34,499 nt of DNA from an uncultured Alistipes sp. (lineage in GTDB: Bacteria > Bacteroidota > Bacteroidia > Bacteroidales > Rikenellaceae): contig CATKXN010000013.1 in the NCBI GenBank assembly GCA_949840605.1, positions 1 to 34,499 on the forward strand, read 5' to 3'. Made by a program: the position numbers and the translations under genes. The notes below the pieces were generated by a model, which saw only the letters and a program-made list of their open reading frames with translations, did not search any database and was not told where the DNA came from. This document shows, piece by piece, positions 1-7,899 of this stretch. The number at the start of each line of letters is the position of its first letter. Positions within the stretch are counted from its first letter, which is position 1.

Positions 1-1263
1 GGCAACTCCTCGATCGCCGATGCGCTGGCCGTTCAGCTGGAGGCCGGGAATATCGGCGTGAACAAAGACGGCGTCATTACGCAGAACACCCATTTCGGCA
101 ACGTCACCAACTGGGACATCGACCCGATGTACTGGACCGGCGTGGCGGGTTATAAGTCCTACCTGCTCGACAGGAGCGCGGACGGAACGTGGTATCCTGC
201 CGAGATCGGCTACAATGCGGTCGTCGACGCCGGGATGTCGCTGCGCAGCACCGGGTCGGCCGGCGAGTTCGATATTGCGATGGGCGGGAATATCGACAAC
301 AAGCTCTATTTCGGATTTACGCTGGGCATTCAGCGCATCTATCAGAAAAAAGAGTTCTATTTCGGCGAAGCCTATTCCTACGACGGCGGCAACGGTTATG
401 GCTACGGCTACGGAACCGGAGTTCCAGCGGTAGATGCGAACGGGGTTCCGCTCGCCAGCGTGATGCAGTCGATGGGCATGACGCAGACCTCGATCGTCGA
501 CGGTTCGGGCGTGAATTTCAAACTCGGCCTGACGTACCGGCCCGTTGCCGGGCTTCGTCTGGGCGTGGCTTTTCATTCTCCGACCTATTACTCCCTCAAC
601 CGGCGTTATCAGGTCGCCATGGCGACGGTTTCGCTGGGGCCTACGGATGCCGGGAACAGCGATTTCCGGCCGCATGAATACACTTCGGAGCAGTATTCCC
701 CGGAGTGGCGCGACGAAAACGAGTACTCGTGGTGTTTCGTGACGCCTTCGCGCCTGCTGTTCGGAGCCTCGTATACCTTCGGACGGTTCGCCGTCCTGTC
801 GGTCGATTACGAGCGCGACTGGTACAACGGAATCCGGATGAAGGACATGCCCGAACAGCCCTCCGGCATGACCGTCTACGATTTCAAGCAGAATTTCAAG
901 ACCTTTTACAAAGGGTCGAACACCCTGCGGGTCGGCGCCGAGATCCGGCCCCTGCCCATGCTCGCGGTGCGGGCGGGTTACGGGTTCAACGGCTCGATGC
1001 TCAAGGATTCGGACATCATCCTCTCTTCGCCGGCCGTCTGCCGGACGAATTATTACACGGCCGGACTGGGCGTCAGCTTCAGGCGCGCCTACATCGACCT
1101 CGCGTACTGCTATACGCAGAACAAGACGACCCCTTACATGCTCTTCTACGGCAACCGGTACGACAATGACGGTATCGAACCCGATGAAATCCACACGAGC
1201 GGGGTTTACAAGACCGAGATCGACCGTCACAATGTGGCGCTGACGTTCGGATTCCGATTCTGA
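1..1263 (+). CDS. Outer-membrane porin of the OmpP1/FadL/TodX type, 5' end missing
   Basis: The frame is open from base 1, so the gene begins before the window and 420 residues are visible. The protein has the alternating aromatic and polar strands of an outer-membrane beta-barrel and ends in FGFRF. A terminal phenylalanine of this kind is the usual recognition signal for the BAM machinery. Segments such as the amphipathic [12 protein letters not shown] and [14 protein letters not shown] resemble the Bacteroidetes OmpP1/FadL proteins, often annotated as hemin receptors. FadL proteins are passive channels for hydrophobic compounds such as fatty acids or aromatics; the real substrate here is unknown. 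The N-terminal signal peptide and hatch lie outside the window. A strong terminator follows 22 bases after the stop, so this gene ends its transcript. The family is inferred from overall pattern, without a profile search. Confidence 0.75.
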   Translation, partial: GNSSIADALAVQLEAGNIGVNKDGVITQNTHFGNVTNWDIDPMYWTGVAGYKSYLLDRSADGTWYPAEIGYNAVVDAGMSLRSTGSAGEFDIAMGGNIDNKLYFGFTLGIQRIYQKKEFYFGEAYSYDGGNGYGYGYGTGVPAVDANGVPLASVMQSMGMTQTSIVDGSGVNFKLGLTYRPVAGLRLGVAFHSPTYYSLNRRYQVAMATVSLGPTDAGNSDFRPHEYTSEQYSPEWRDENEYSWCFVTPSRLLFGASYTFGRFAVLSVDYERDWYNGIRMKDMPEQPSGMTVYDFKQNFKTFYKGSNTLRVGAEIRPLPMLAVRAGYGFNGSMLKDSDIILSSPAVCRTNYYTAGLGVSFRRAYIDLAYCYTQNKTTPYMLFYGNRYDNDGIEPDEIHTSGVYKTEIDRHNVALTFGFRF

Positions 1264-1284
1264 AAGCATATATGCGATCAATAT

Positions 1285-1318
1285 AAAGGTCCGTCTTTGC
1301 TGCGGACCTTTATTTTTT
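1285..1318 (+). terminator. Rho-independent terminator after the FadL-type gene
   Basis: A perfect 9-bp stem (1285-1293 with 1303-1311) encloses a 9-base loop and is followed directly by a run of seven T residues. It lies 22 bases after the stop codon of the porin gene. Confidence 0.85.
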
Positions 1319-1328
1319 TGTATATTTG
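1296..1328 (+). promoter_or_regulatory. Bacteroidetes-type promoter for proS, overlapping the upstream terminator
   Basis: The -33 element TTTG (1296-1299) and the -7 element TATATTTG (1321-1328) are 21 bases apart and fit the TTTG-N19-21-TAnnTTTG consensus. Transcription would start near 1335, giving a leader of about 25 bases. The -33 element lies in the loop of the preceding terminator, so the two signals share sequence. Confidence 0.7.
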
Positions 1329-1360
1329 CAGTCCGAAATAAAAGTAAAAACCGAAAAGAT

Positions 1361-2845
1361 ATGGCAAAGGAACTGAAAGACCTTACGAAGTCCGACGAGA
1401 ACTATTCGCAGTGGTACAACGAACTGGTCGTGAAGGCCGGGCTGGCCGAGAATTCGGCCGTACGCGGGTGTATGGTCATCAAACCCTACGGCTACGCCAT
1501 CTGGGAGAAGATGCAGGCGGCACTGGACAAGATGTTCAAGGAGACGGGACATCAGAACGCCTATTTCCCGCTCTTCATCCCCAAGTCGTTCTTCTCGAAG
1601 GAGGCCCACCATGTCGAGGGATTCGCCAAGGAGTGCGCCGTGGTGACGCACTACCGCCTGAAAAACGATCCTCACGGCAAGGGCGTCGTGGTCGATCCCG
1701 ATGCCAGGCTCGAAGAGGAGCTGATCGTGCGCCCGACCTCGGAGACGATCATCTGGAACACCTATAAGAACTGGATTCAGTCCTACCGCGACCTGCCGAT
1801 CCTCTGCAACCAGTGGGCCAACGTCGTGCGCTGGGAGATGCGCACGCGCCTGTTCCTGCGCACGGCCGAATTCCTGTGGCAGGAGGGCCACACGGCGCAC
1901 GCCACGCGCGAGGAGGCCATCGAGGAGGCTGAGAAGATGATCCATGTTTACCGGAAATTCGCCGAGGAGTGGATGTCCCTGCCCGTGGTCGTGGGCCACA
2001 AGTCGCCCAACGAGCGTTTCGCGGGCGCCGAGGACACGCTCACGATCGAGGCGCTGATGCAGGACGGCAAGGCCCTGCAGAGCGGTACGTCGCACTTCCT
2101 GGGACAGAACTTCGCCAAGGCGTTCGACGTGCAGTACGTCAACAAGGAGGGCAAGCTCGAATATGTGTGGGCGACCTCGTGGGGCGTTTCGACCCGTCTG
2201 ATGGGCGCGCTCATCATGGCCCATTCGGACAACAACGGGCTGGTGCTGCCCCCGAAACTCGCGCCGATCCAGGTGGTGATGGTCCCGATCTACAAGGGCG
2301 AGGACCAGCTGACCGAAATCCGGGCCCGTTTCGAGGCCATCGCCGCACAGCTCCGGGAACGGGGCATTTCGGTGAAGATCGACGACCGCGACAACGTGCG
2401 TTCGGGCTTCAAGTTCGCCGAATACGAATTGAAGGGCGTGCCCGTGCGTCTGGCGATGGGACCCCGCGACATGGAGAACGGCACGATCGAACTGGCGCGC
2501 CGCGACACGCTCGAAAAGGAGACCGTTTCGCAGGAGGGGCTCGCGGAGCGCATCGAAGGGCTGATGACCGAGATTCAGGAAAATATCTTCCGGAAAGCAT
2601 TGGCTTTCCGCGAGTCGATGATCACGAAGGTCGACACGTGGGAGGAGTTCAAGCGGGTGCTGGACGAAAAGGGCGGCTTTATCCTCGCCCATTGGGACGG
2701 CACGGTGGAGACCGAGGTGGCGATCAAGGATGCCACGAAGGCCACGATCCGCTGCATTCCGGTGGATGCCCCGGACGAGGAGGGCGTCTGCGTCTTCTCC
2801 GGCAAACCGTCGCACCGCCGCGTGCTGTTCGCCCGCAGCTATTAG
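1361..2845 (+). CDS. proS: Prolyl-tRNA synthetase, eukaryote/archaeal-like short form
   Basis: This class II synthetase charges tRNA-Pro with proline in the cytoplasm. At 494 residues it is the short form without the bacterial editing insertion between motifs 2 and 3; this form is normal in Bacteroidetes. The proline-binding loop RPTSET is at residues 124-129. Motif 2 begins at RWEMRTR near 157-163 and runs through FLWQEGHT, and SGTSH is at 241-245. Motif 3 has its arginine in GVSTR at 275-279. The anticodon-binding domain follows from about 302 to 400 ([12 protein letters not shown], then [14 protein letters not shown]). The C-terminal domain ends in [15 protein letters not shown], with two cysteines (IRC and GVC) where archaeal and eukaryotic enzymes bind zinc. 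The ATG follows a good promoter. The gene stands alone between two terminators. Confidence 0.97.
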   Translation: MAKELKDLTKSDENYSQWYNELVVKAGLAENSAVRGCMVIKPYGYAIWEKMQAALDKMFKETGHQNAYFPLFIPKSFFSKEAHHVEGFAKECAVVTHYRLKNDPHGKGVVVDPDARLEEELIVRPTSETIIWNTYKNWIQSYRDLPILCNQWANVVRWEMRTRLFLRTAEFLWQEGHTAHATREEAIEEAEKMIHVYRKFAEEWMSLPVVVGHKSPNERFAGAEDTLTIEALMQDGKALQSGTSHFLGQNFAKAFDVQYVNKEGKLEYVWATSWGVSTRLMGALIMAHSDNNGLVLPPKLAPIQVVMVPIYKGEDQLTEIRARFEAIAAQLRERGISVKIDDRDNVRSGFKFAEYELKGVPVRLAMGPRDMENGTIELARRDTLEKETVSQEGLAERIEGLMTEIQENIFRKALAFRESMITKVDTWEEFKRVLDEKGGFILAHWDGTVETEVAIKDATKATIRCIPVDAPDEEGVCVFSGKPSHRRVLFARSY

Positions 2846-2967
2846 CCGTCACAGCCGCTGACGCCCCCCCCCGGCTGAGGCGCATGTGCGGGGCGTCAGT
2901 CCGCCGGACAGCCGGTCGGTGACACATCGGATATGCTCGGACGCCGGGACGGCCCGGCCGAACACGA

Positions 2968-3009
2968 AACCGCAGGGAATCATTCCTCGTGATTCCCTGC
3001 GGTTGCTTT
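2968..3009. terminator. Bidirectional terminator between proS and the GH20 gene
   Basis: A perfect 15-bp stem (2968-2982 with 2990-3004) has a 7-base loop and is followed by GCTTTTTCTT on the plus strand. It sits between two convergent genes, 122 bases after proS and 17 bases before the end of the minus-strand hexosaminidase gene. The rest of 2846-3025 holds no gene, only a run of nine C (2864-2872) and GC-rich sequence. Confidence 0.85.
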
Positions 3010-3025
3010 TTCTTCGCCGCCGTGA

Positions 3026-4639
3026 TTATTTCTCCCGGAAGATGTGGGTGGCGTAACGGTAGCCCCGCGCGTCGTAGCGGTCGGCCATCGTTCGCACCCG
3101 GCGGCGGAAATCGTCGTAATCGCGGGGCGCGAGGCTCCAGGCTGCTTCGGAAAATGCGTCGAGACGCGGCAGCAGCATGTATTGTGCGTGTTGGAAGTCG
3201 GGGACGTACTCCGTCCAGAGATTGCACTCCACGCCGAGTATCTGTTTCAACTGCTCCGGAGTGAAGTCCTTGCGCGGATCGAGCGCATAGGCCTGTTCGA
3301 TGGGAAGCAGCGATCGGTGTGCAATGGGCTCCCGGTCGTAGTCGTCATCCTGATAATAGTCGAAATAGCAGTGTTCGGCAGGGCACATGACGACCTGATT
3401 GCCGCGTGCTATCACCTCGCCAGTGCGTCGATTGCCGTAGCGGGACATGACCGTAGCCGTAGGGCTCAGACCGCCGTCGTAAATCTCGTCCCAGCCGATG
3501 ATCTTCTTTCCGCGCGAGCGGACGAAGCGTTCGATGCGCCGCATGACATAGCTCTGAAGTTCGTTTTCATCTTTCAGCCCCTCGTTTTCAATGCGTTTCC
3601 GGCAGTGTTCGCAGCTCTTCCAGTTATCCTTCGGACATTCGTCGCCGCCGATGTGGATGTACGCCGAGGGGAAGAGTTCGAGCACCTCGTCCAGCACGCC
3701 TTCGAGAAATTCGAAGGTCGATTCTTTGCCCGCGCAGTAAACATCCTTGCTGACGCCCCATTTGCACCATACGGAGTAGCCTTCGCCCCGGCAGCCGAGC
3801 CAGGGGTAGGATGCCAGGGCGGCCGTGGCGTGACCCGGAATTTCGATTTCGGGGATGACCGAAATGAAACGGCGGGCGGCATACCCGATGATGTCACGAA
3901 TCTGTTCCCGGGTGTAGAAGCCTTCGTGGGGCGTATTGTCGGGCGTGAGCGTCCGTTTGACCGTCGTATAGGGCCTGCAGCTGCCGATGCGGGTCAGCTG
4001 CGGGTATTTTTTGATCTCGATGCGCCATCCCTGGTCGTCGGTCAGATGCCAGTGGAACGTATTGATCTTGTGCATGGCCAATATGTCGAGCAGCTCCTTT
4101 ACCTCACTGACCGTGAAGAAATGACGCGCCACGTCGAACATCATCCCGCGCAGATCGAATGCGGGGGCGTCCTCGATCTCCACGCAGGGGATTTGCACGG
4201 CTGCGGCTCCGGCCGTCGCGGTCATGCCGGCCGGGCACAGTTGGAGCAGGGTCTGGCAGGCATAGAACGCACCTGCGGGCGATCCGGCCGTAACGGTGAC
4301 GCCCCGGGGCGCGACCTTCAGCTCGTAGGCTTCGGGCCGCATCGCCGGGGAAAGCGAGAGCAGGATGCCTCGTTCGCGGCGCTCGTCCGACACGGGGAGT
4401 TCGCCGCCCAATACCGGGGCGAGGGTGCGGTTGAGCAGCTCGGCGGCATAGACGAGTTCCGGAGCTTCGGCGATCAGGCAAATCGGGGTCGCAGCCCGCA
4501 GTGTGAAGACTTTGTCGCCGACGGTCATCCGGGCCGGCTGCGGAATGATGTCGACGGACGGGGTGCGTTTGAGCGTGTTGCCGGCCTGCAGGGCGGTTAT
4601 CAGCAGGAGACCGGAAAGCGTTGTCAGTAGTTTTTTCAT
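3026..4639 (-). CDS. GH20 beta-N-acetylhexosaminidase, secreted
   Basis: The enzyme removes terminal beta-linked GlcNAc or GalNAc from glycans by substrate-assisted catalysis. The first 20 residues form a signal peptide without a lipobox, which suggests the periplasm. An N-terminal GH20b-like domain covers about 30-155 (VDIIPQPARM start). The catalytic barrel begins at LRGMMFDVARHFF near 163. The catalytic pair is D333-E334 in HIGGDE, and the barrel also carries HWHLTDDQGW (196-205) and IPEIEIPGH (262-270). At 537 residues the length is typical of one GH20b plus one GH20 domain. It is the last gene of PUL A, 21 bases after the lipoprotein gene upstream. Its presence makes a host glycan such as mucin or N-glycan a likely target, but linkage preference cannot be read from the sequence. 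Confidence 0.95.
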   Translation of the reverse strand: MKKLLTTLSGLLLITALQAGNTLKRTPSVDIIPQPARMTVGDKVFTLRAATPICLIAEAPELVYAAELLNRTLAPVLGGELPVSDERRERGILLSLSPAMRPEAYELKVAPRGVTVTAGSPAGAFYACQTLLQLCPAGMTATAGAAAVQIPCVEIEDAPAFDLRGMMFDVARHFFTVSEVKELLDILAMHKINTFHWHLTDDQGWRIEIKKYPQLTRIGSCRPYTTVKRTLTPDNTPHEGFYTREQIRDIIGYAARRFISVIPEIEIPGHATAALASYPWLGCRGEGYSVWCKWGVSKDVYCAGKESTFEFLEGVLDEVLELFPSAYIHIGGDECPKDNWKSCEHCRKRIENEGLKDENELQSYVMRRIERFVRSRGKKIIGWDEIYDGGLSPTATVMSRYGNRRTGEVIARGNQVVMCPAEHCYFDYYQDDDYDREPIAHRSLLPIEQAYALDPRKDFTPEQLKQILGVECNLWTEYVPDFQHAQYMLLPRLDAFSEAAWSLAPRDYDDFRRRVRTMADRYDARGYRYATHIFREK

Positions 4640-4660
4640 GTGGACAGAGATAGTGTGTTG

Positions 4661-5629
4661 TCAGAGTTCGTGCCTTTCCGGATAGGAAAACGGGGTCTCG
4701 ACCCGCCAGCGGGCTTTGTAGATGCGATAATCGCGCATGAAGAAGAGCTGCACGCCCGAACTGAAATTCAGCACCTCCGGAGACCACCAGCTTTCGGTGG
4801 GGCGGGTGCAGACGGTCGTATAGCCGAAAGGCCCTGTCGAGATGCTTTTGATGGCGTGCTGCTGGAAGCTTTGCGTTTCGGCGGCCGTGTCCGTGGCCGG
4901 GTCGTACCTGAAACAGCGGGAGCTCGTGGAGAGCAGCAGCTGGTCCGCACCGTAGACCGGTGTCAGGTCGTGGGCGTCGCCGCATCCCGCCGGGAGCGGG
5001 GTGCTCCGCTCGAGCGTCAGTCGTCCGTCGGCATAGGCGTAGCGATGCATCGACTCCCCGCCGGCGGACCAGAGGCATCCGCGGTTACGATCCCACACGA
5101 CGTTGTGGGCCGATGCGAGATCGGTCCTGCTCAGGAAGTCTTTGGCGTAGCATCCGACGGTGTCGCATTCGTAGACGGTCAGATAGCCGTCGCTCGAAGC
5201 GACGACGATGTTGTTGTCGGGCAGCACCTCGGCCGAGTGCGGGTTGCCGCCGGGCTTGGCGTAAAAGAGCACCTTTTTGTCCCGGATGCGAATCAGCGCC
5301 GCGCCGCCGCCCGAAGCCGTCACCAGCAGACACGTGCGGTTGTAGACCGCGCGGGCCTCGTCCGGGAGCCGGAACCATTTCTGCCGGGAGGCCGGAATCG
5401 CCGAATCGGCGGCGGTCCACTCCCAGAGCAGTTTGCGCGAGGGCTGGTCGTAAATCATAATCGAGGCCGAAGCCTGTTCGGTGATGATCAACTGGCGGTC
5501 GGAGGTGTCGATGGTCACCTCCGTGAAGCCGCCCCCGCTGTTTTCGCCTTCGCCGGGAGGCACGGGTTCGTCCTTCGAGCAGGCGGCCAGCAGGACCGCT
5601 GCGAGGAGAAGCAGCAAAGTACGTTTCAT
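4661..5629 (-). CDS. Predicted surface lipoprotein, beta-propeller-like (possible DUF6528)
   Basis: The 322-residue protein begins with a lipoprotein signal (LLAAC, cysteine 17), then a short acidic and glycine-rich linker. The body shows recurring short strands with polar turns, for example RQLIITEQASASIMIYD, AEVLPDNNIVVASSDGYLTVYE and GCLWSAGGESMHRYAY. These look like blades of a beta-propeller. The pattern recalls the Bacteroidetes DUF6528 proteins, but that name is from memory and needs a profile search. No catalytic signature was recognised. It lies between the FISUMP-like lipoprotein gene (77 bases upstream, with a double hairpin in the gap) and the GH20 gene (21 bases downstream). A glycan-binding or sugar-handling role is inferred from this position only. 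Confidence 0.6.
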   Translation of the reverse strand: MKRTLLLLLAAVLLAACSKDEPVPPGEGENSGGGFTEVTIDTSDRQLIITEQASASIMIYDQPSRKLLWEWTAADSAIPASRQKWFRLPDEARAVYNRTCLLVTASGGGAALIRIRDKKVLFYAKPGGNPHSAEVLPDNNIVVASSDGYLTVYECDTVGCYAKDFLSRTDLASAHNVVWDRNRGCLWSAGGESMHRYAYADGRLTLERSTPLPAGCGDAHDLTPVYGADQLLLSTSSRCFRYDPATDTAAETQSFQQHAIKSISTGPFGYTTVCTRPTESWWSPEVLNFSSGVQLFFMRDYRIYKARWRVETPFSYPERHEL

Positions 5630-5654
5630 GGTCTTGTCGTTTTACGGTTTTCGT

Positions 5655-5705
5655 TCATACGGGGAGCCCGATAACTCCCCGTATGACGAAAGGTTCGTGC
5701 GAACC
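5655..5705 (-). other. Tandem RNA hairpins inside the PUL A transcript
   Basis: The 77-base gap between two lipoprotein genes holds two inverted repeats. The larger pairs 5655-5666 with 5675-5686 (12 bp, 8-base loop) and can be extended past one bulge. The smaller pairs 5692-5696 with 5701-5705 (4-base loop). In the minus-strand transcript neither is followed by a U run, so a standard terminator is unlikely. RNA processing, transcript protection or partial termination would fit. Confidence 0.6.
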
Positions 5706-5706
5706 G

Positions 5707-7371
5707 TTATTTTATCCTGATACAGCGGACGGCCATGCCGTGGCAGATCGCGTCGGCGGCCCGGGCATCCCGGAAATCGTAGAACCGCTGCGCTTTTTTC
5801 TCCGTCGCGGAGATCGTCGATGTCCACAGGAAGGCCACGCGGCCCGGATAGCGCAGCAGGGCGCTCCATGCCCGAAGCCCCGAGCCGGGGAAGTTGTAGG
5901 TCGTGCCGTTGTAGACGATGACTTTGCCGTATCCGCCCGCCGTCGGATTGGCGACCGACGCCCCGTTCGCTTTCATCAGTCCCATGATGTAGGTCGCCAG
6001 TTCGTCGTCCGTCGGCACGCGGTAGCCTGCCGGGCAGGGATCGTAGTTGGCTTTGGTGCCCGACACGCCGCCCCAGAAATCTCCGATCGCCGCATTGCTG
6101 CCGCTCCAGCCGCCACTGTTGTAGGCGCCGTAGTAGGTGCACGGACCGGCGATGGAAGCCGCCTCGTCCATCGTTTTGCTGACATGGGTGAATCCTTTCA
6201 CCAGGTCGCTGTTGAATACGTACCGGGCCGTCCAGACACGCTCGCCGGGACCGGTGCAGTCGAACGCCTTGGATTCGTATGCGTCTGCCGTCTGTACGAC
6301 GTTGGCGCCCACGAACGGGTCTTTGCGGCCCCATTGGAAATAGCATCCCAGCGAGGCGGCGAGATTGGCGTCCGCGGAGGTGGCGCCGATGTTGCGGTCG
6401 AGCATCGTCGTGCCTCCGAACGTCTGGTCCTGCGGCCGTTCGGTGGCCCATATGTGCCAGCTCCACTGGATTTTGCCGTCGCCGTCGGTCAGGGCGACGG
6501 TTTCGTTGCCGGGGTCGCCCGTGGCTTTGAACACGATTCGGCCGTTCTCGTATCGGATGTCGGAGAGTATCTGCTTTTCGGTGGCCCATACCCAGGCGGC
6601 TTTCGTACCCGTTACGACGGAGCCGTCGGGCTTTTTGGTTTCGAAACTGTACCATCCCGCTTCCGGAACGATGAAACAGTTGGCCGCGCCGTCGGCCGTG
6701 AGGTCGACGAGCCGGATGCTGCGTACCTCGCCTCGGAACGGGGTGTCCCGAACGACGGCGACGGCCTGATAGTAGTAGGTGCCGTCCGTTGGGCCGACGA
6801 GTTCGAGGCTGAACGTATTGCCGTCGACTTCGGCCGGTCTGAATTCGGCGGTCTCGACCTCTTCGCGGGTCGTGGCGCAGAGGAATCCGAGCTGAATGGG
6901 TATCTTCTTGCTGTCGAACTTATAGGTGCCTTTCAGCGTGATGCCCGTAGCGGAGATGTCGGCCGGTTCGGTCGTCACCTCGGGCGTGGCCGAAAAATCG
7001 ACCTTGAACCAGCCGGTCTTGCCGGCGACGAGCTGTTCTTCGACCTCGGCGACGGCCTGGTAATAGTATTCGCCGTTGCGGACATCGGCAATTTGCAGCA
7101 GGAACGCCTCGTCTCCGGCCGGCTCGGCGGGCATGATCTCGGCCGTGAGCAGTCCGGTCTGTGTCGGGGCGTAGCGAAAGCCGACCGACACGGGTTCCGT
7201 GCCTCCGTACCGGAGGCTGCCCTCGAGGGTCACCTCGGTTTCGTCGACGGTGGCCGCGCCGGTCTTGACGGACGCAACCGGTGCAGCGACGGGATTTTCC
7301 GTCTTATCGTCTTCGCAGGCGCTGCCGAACGCCACGGCTGCGAGAACAAGCAGTTTATACAGATTTTTCAT
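5707..7371 (-). CDS. Surface lipoprotein with two Ig-like repeats and a Fibrobacter-paralogous-type domain
   Basis: The 554-residue protein has a lipoprotein signal with cysteine 19 (FGSAC). Two related beta-sandwich repeats follow, about 33-127 and 128-222. Both contain a (T/I)TLxG(S/T) strand, a VGFRYAPT or LGFLCATT strand and a G(E/T)YYYQAVA strand. The C-terminal part from about 230 carries WSWHIWAT, TMLDRNIGA, GCYFQWGRKDPF and DPCPAGYRVPT. These recall the C-terminal domain of the Fibrobacter succinogenes major paralogous family (TIGR02145), which is common in Bacteroidetes surface lipoproteins. No catalytic residues are known for that domain. The gene is fourth from last in PUL A on the minus strand, 30 bases after the DUF1735-like gene. 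A surface glycan-binding role is inferred from position and architecture. Confidence 0.75.
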   Translation of the reverse strand: MKNLYKLLVLAAVAFGSACEDDKTENPVAAPVASVKTGAATVDETEVTLEGSLRYGGTEPVSVGFRYAPTQTGLLTAEIMPAEPAGDEAFLLQIADVRNGEYYYQAVAEVEEQLVAGKTGWFKVDFSATPEVTTEPADISATGITLKGTYKFDSKKIPIQLGFLCATTREEVETAEFRPAEVDGNTFSLELVGPTDGTYYYQAVAVVRDTPFRGEVRSIRLVDLTADGAANCFIVPEAGWYSFETKKPDGSVVTGTKAAWVWATEKQILSDIRYENGRIVFKATGDPGNETVALTDGDGKIQWSWHIWATERPQDQTFGGTTMLDRNIGATSADANLAASLGCYFQWGRKDPFVGANVVQTADAYESKAFDCTGPGERVWTARYVFNSDLVKGFTHVSKTMDEAASIAGPCTYYGAYNSGGWSGSNAAIGDFWGGVSGTKANYDPCPAGYRVPTDDELATYIMGLMKANGASVANPTAGGYGKVIVYNGTTYNFPGSGLRAWSALLRYPGRVAFLWTSTISATEKKAQRFYDFRDARAADAICHGMAVRCIRIK

Positions 7372-7401
7372 GGTTTAACGGGTGTTTATAGGATGGTTTG
7401 A

Positions 7402-7881
7402 TTAATTTTCAGGCTCGATTCTTATCTTCAGGTAGGCGACGCCGAGCTCGGGGCTGACCGCCCCGGCCTCCCCCGGACAGACGGCGCGCACCGGCAGGAG
7501 GAACTTCCCGTCCGCGGGTACGCAGGACGTATCGAAGGTGAGCGTGACGCAGGCCTTGGGCGCGTCGCCCGTCAGCCGCACGGTTTCGCGGTCGAATTCG
7601 TAGCAGTTGCCCGGCAGCATGCGGTAATCGCTCTTGTTTCGGGCATTGTACACCACTAAATCTTCCGTGTCGACCGTCAGCGACACGTCGCAGGAGCGGG
7701 AATTGTAGCCTCCCTTGTAGAGCCACATTTCGTAGGCCGGGCTCTCTGCGGAGAGTGTTATCTCCTGCAATCCGTTCTTCTGGATATAGACGGTCGTTTC
7801 GATCTCGTTGCCCACCTCGAACCGGTCCGAACAGGCGGCGCACGAGAGGAATACGACCAGGACAAATAATAACTGTTTCAT
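7402..7881 (-). CDS. Small DUF1735-like (BT_3987 N-terminal type) lipoprotein
   Basis: The protein has 159 residues, with a lipoprotein signal ending at cysteine 17 (SCAAC). The mature part resembles a single DUF1735 beta-sandwich domain: TTVYIQKNG near the start, a DVSLTVD strand, NARNKSDYRMLPGNCYEF in the middle and LPVRAVC before the end. In Bacteroidetes such domains usually sit at the N-terminus of larger surface lipoproteins in glycan loci; here the domain stands alone. The gene starts 18 bases after susD ends, so it is probably co-transcribed with susC/D and acts as an accessory surface protein. The ligand is unknown. Confidence 0.7.
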   Translation of the reverse strand: MKQLLFVLVVFLSCAACSDRFEVGNEIETTVYIQKNGLQEITLSAESPAYEMWLYKGGYNSRSCDVSLTVDTEDLVVYNARNKSDYRMLPGNCYEFDRETVRLTGDAPKACVTLTFDTSCVPADGKFLLPVRAVCPGEAGAVSPELGVAYLKIRIEPEN

Positions 7882-7899
7882 TTTTTTCGGTTGTTGAGA

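Noticed and set aside
2864..2872. C9 run between proS and the terminator as a phase-variable element
   Set aside because: It lies after the proS stop and before the terminator stem, where length changes would have little effect, and a run of this length is expected by chance.
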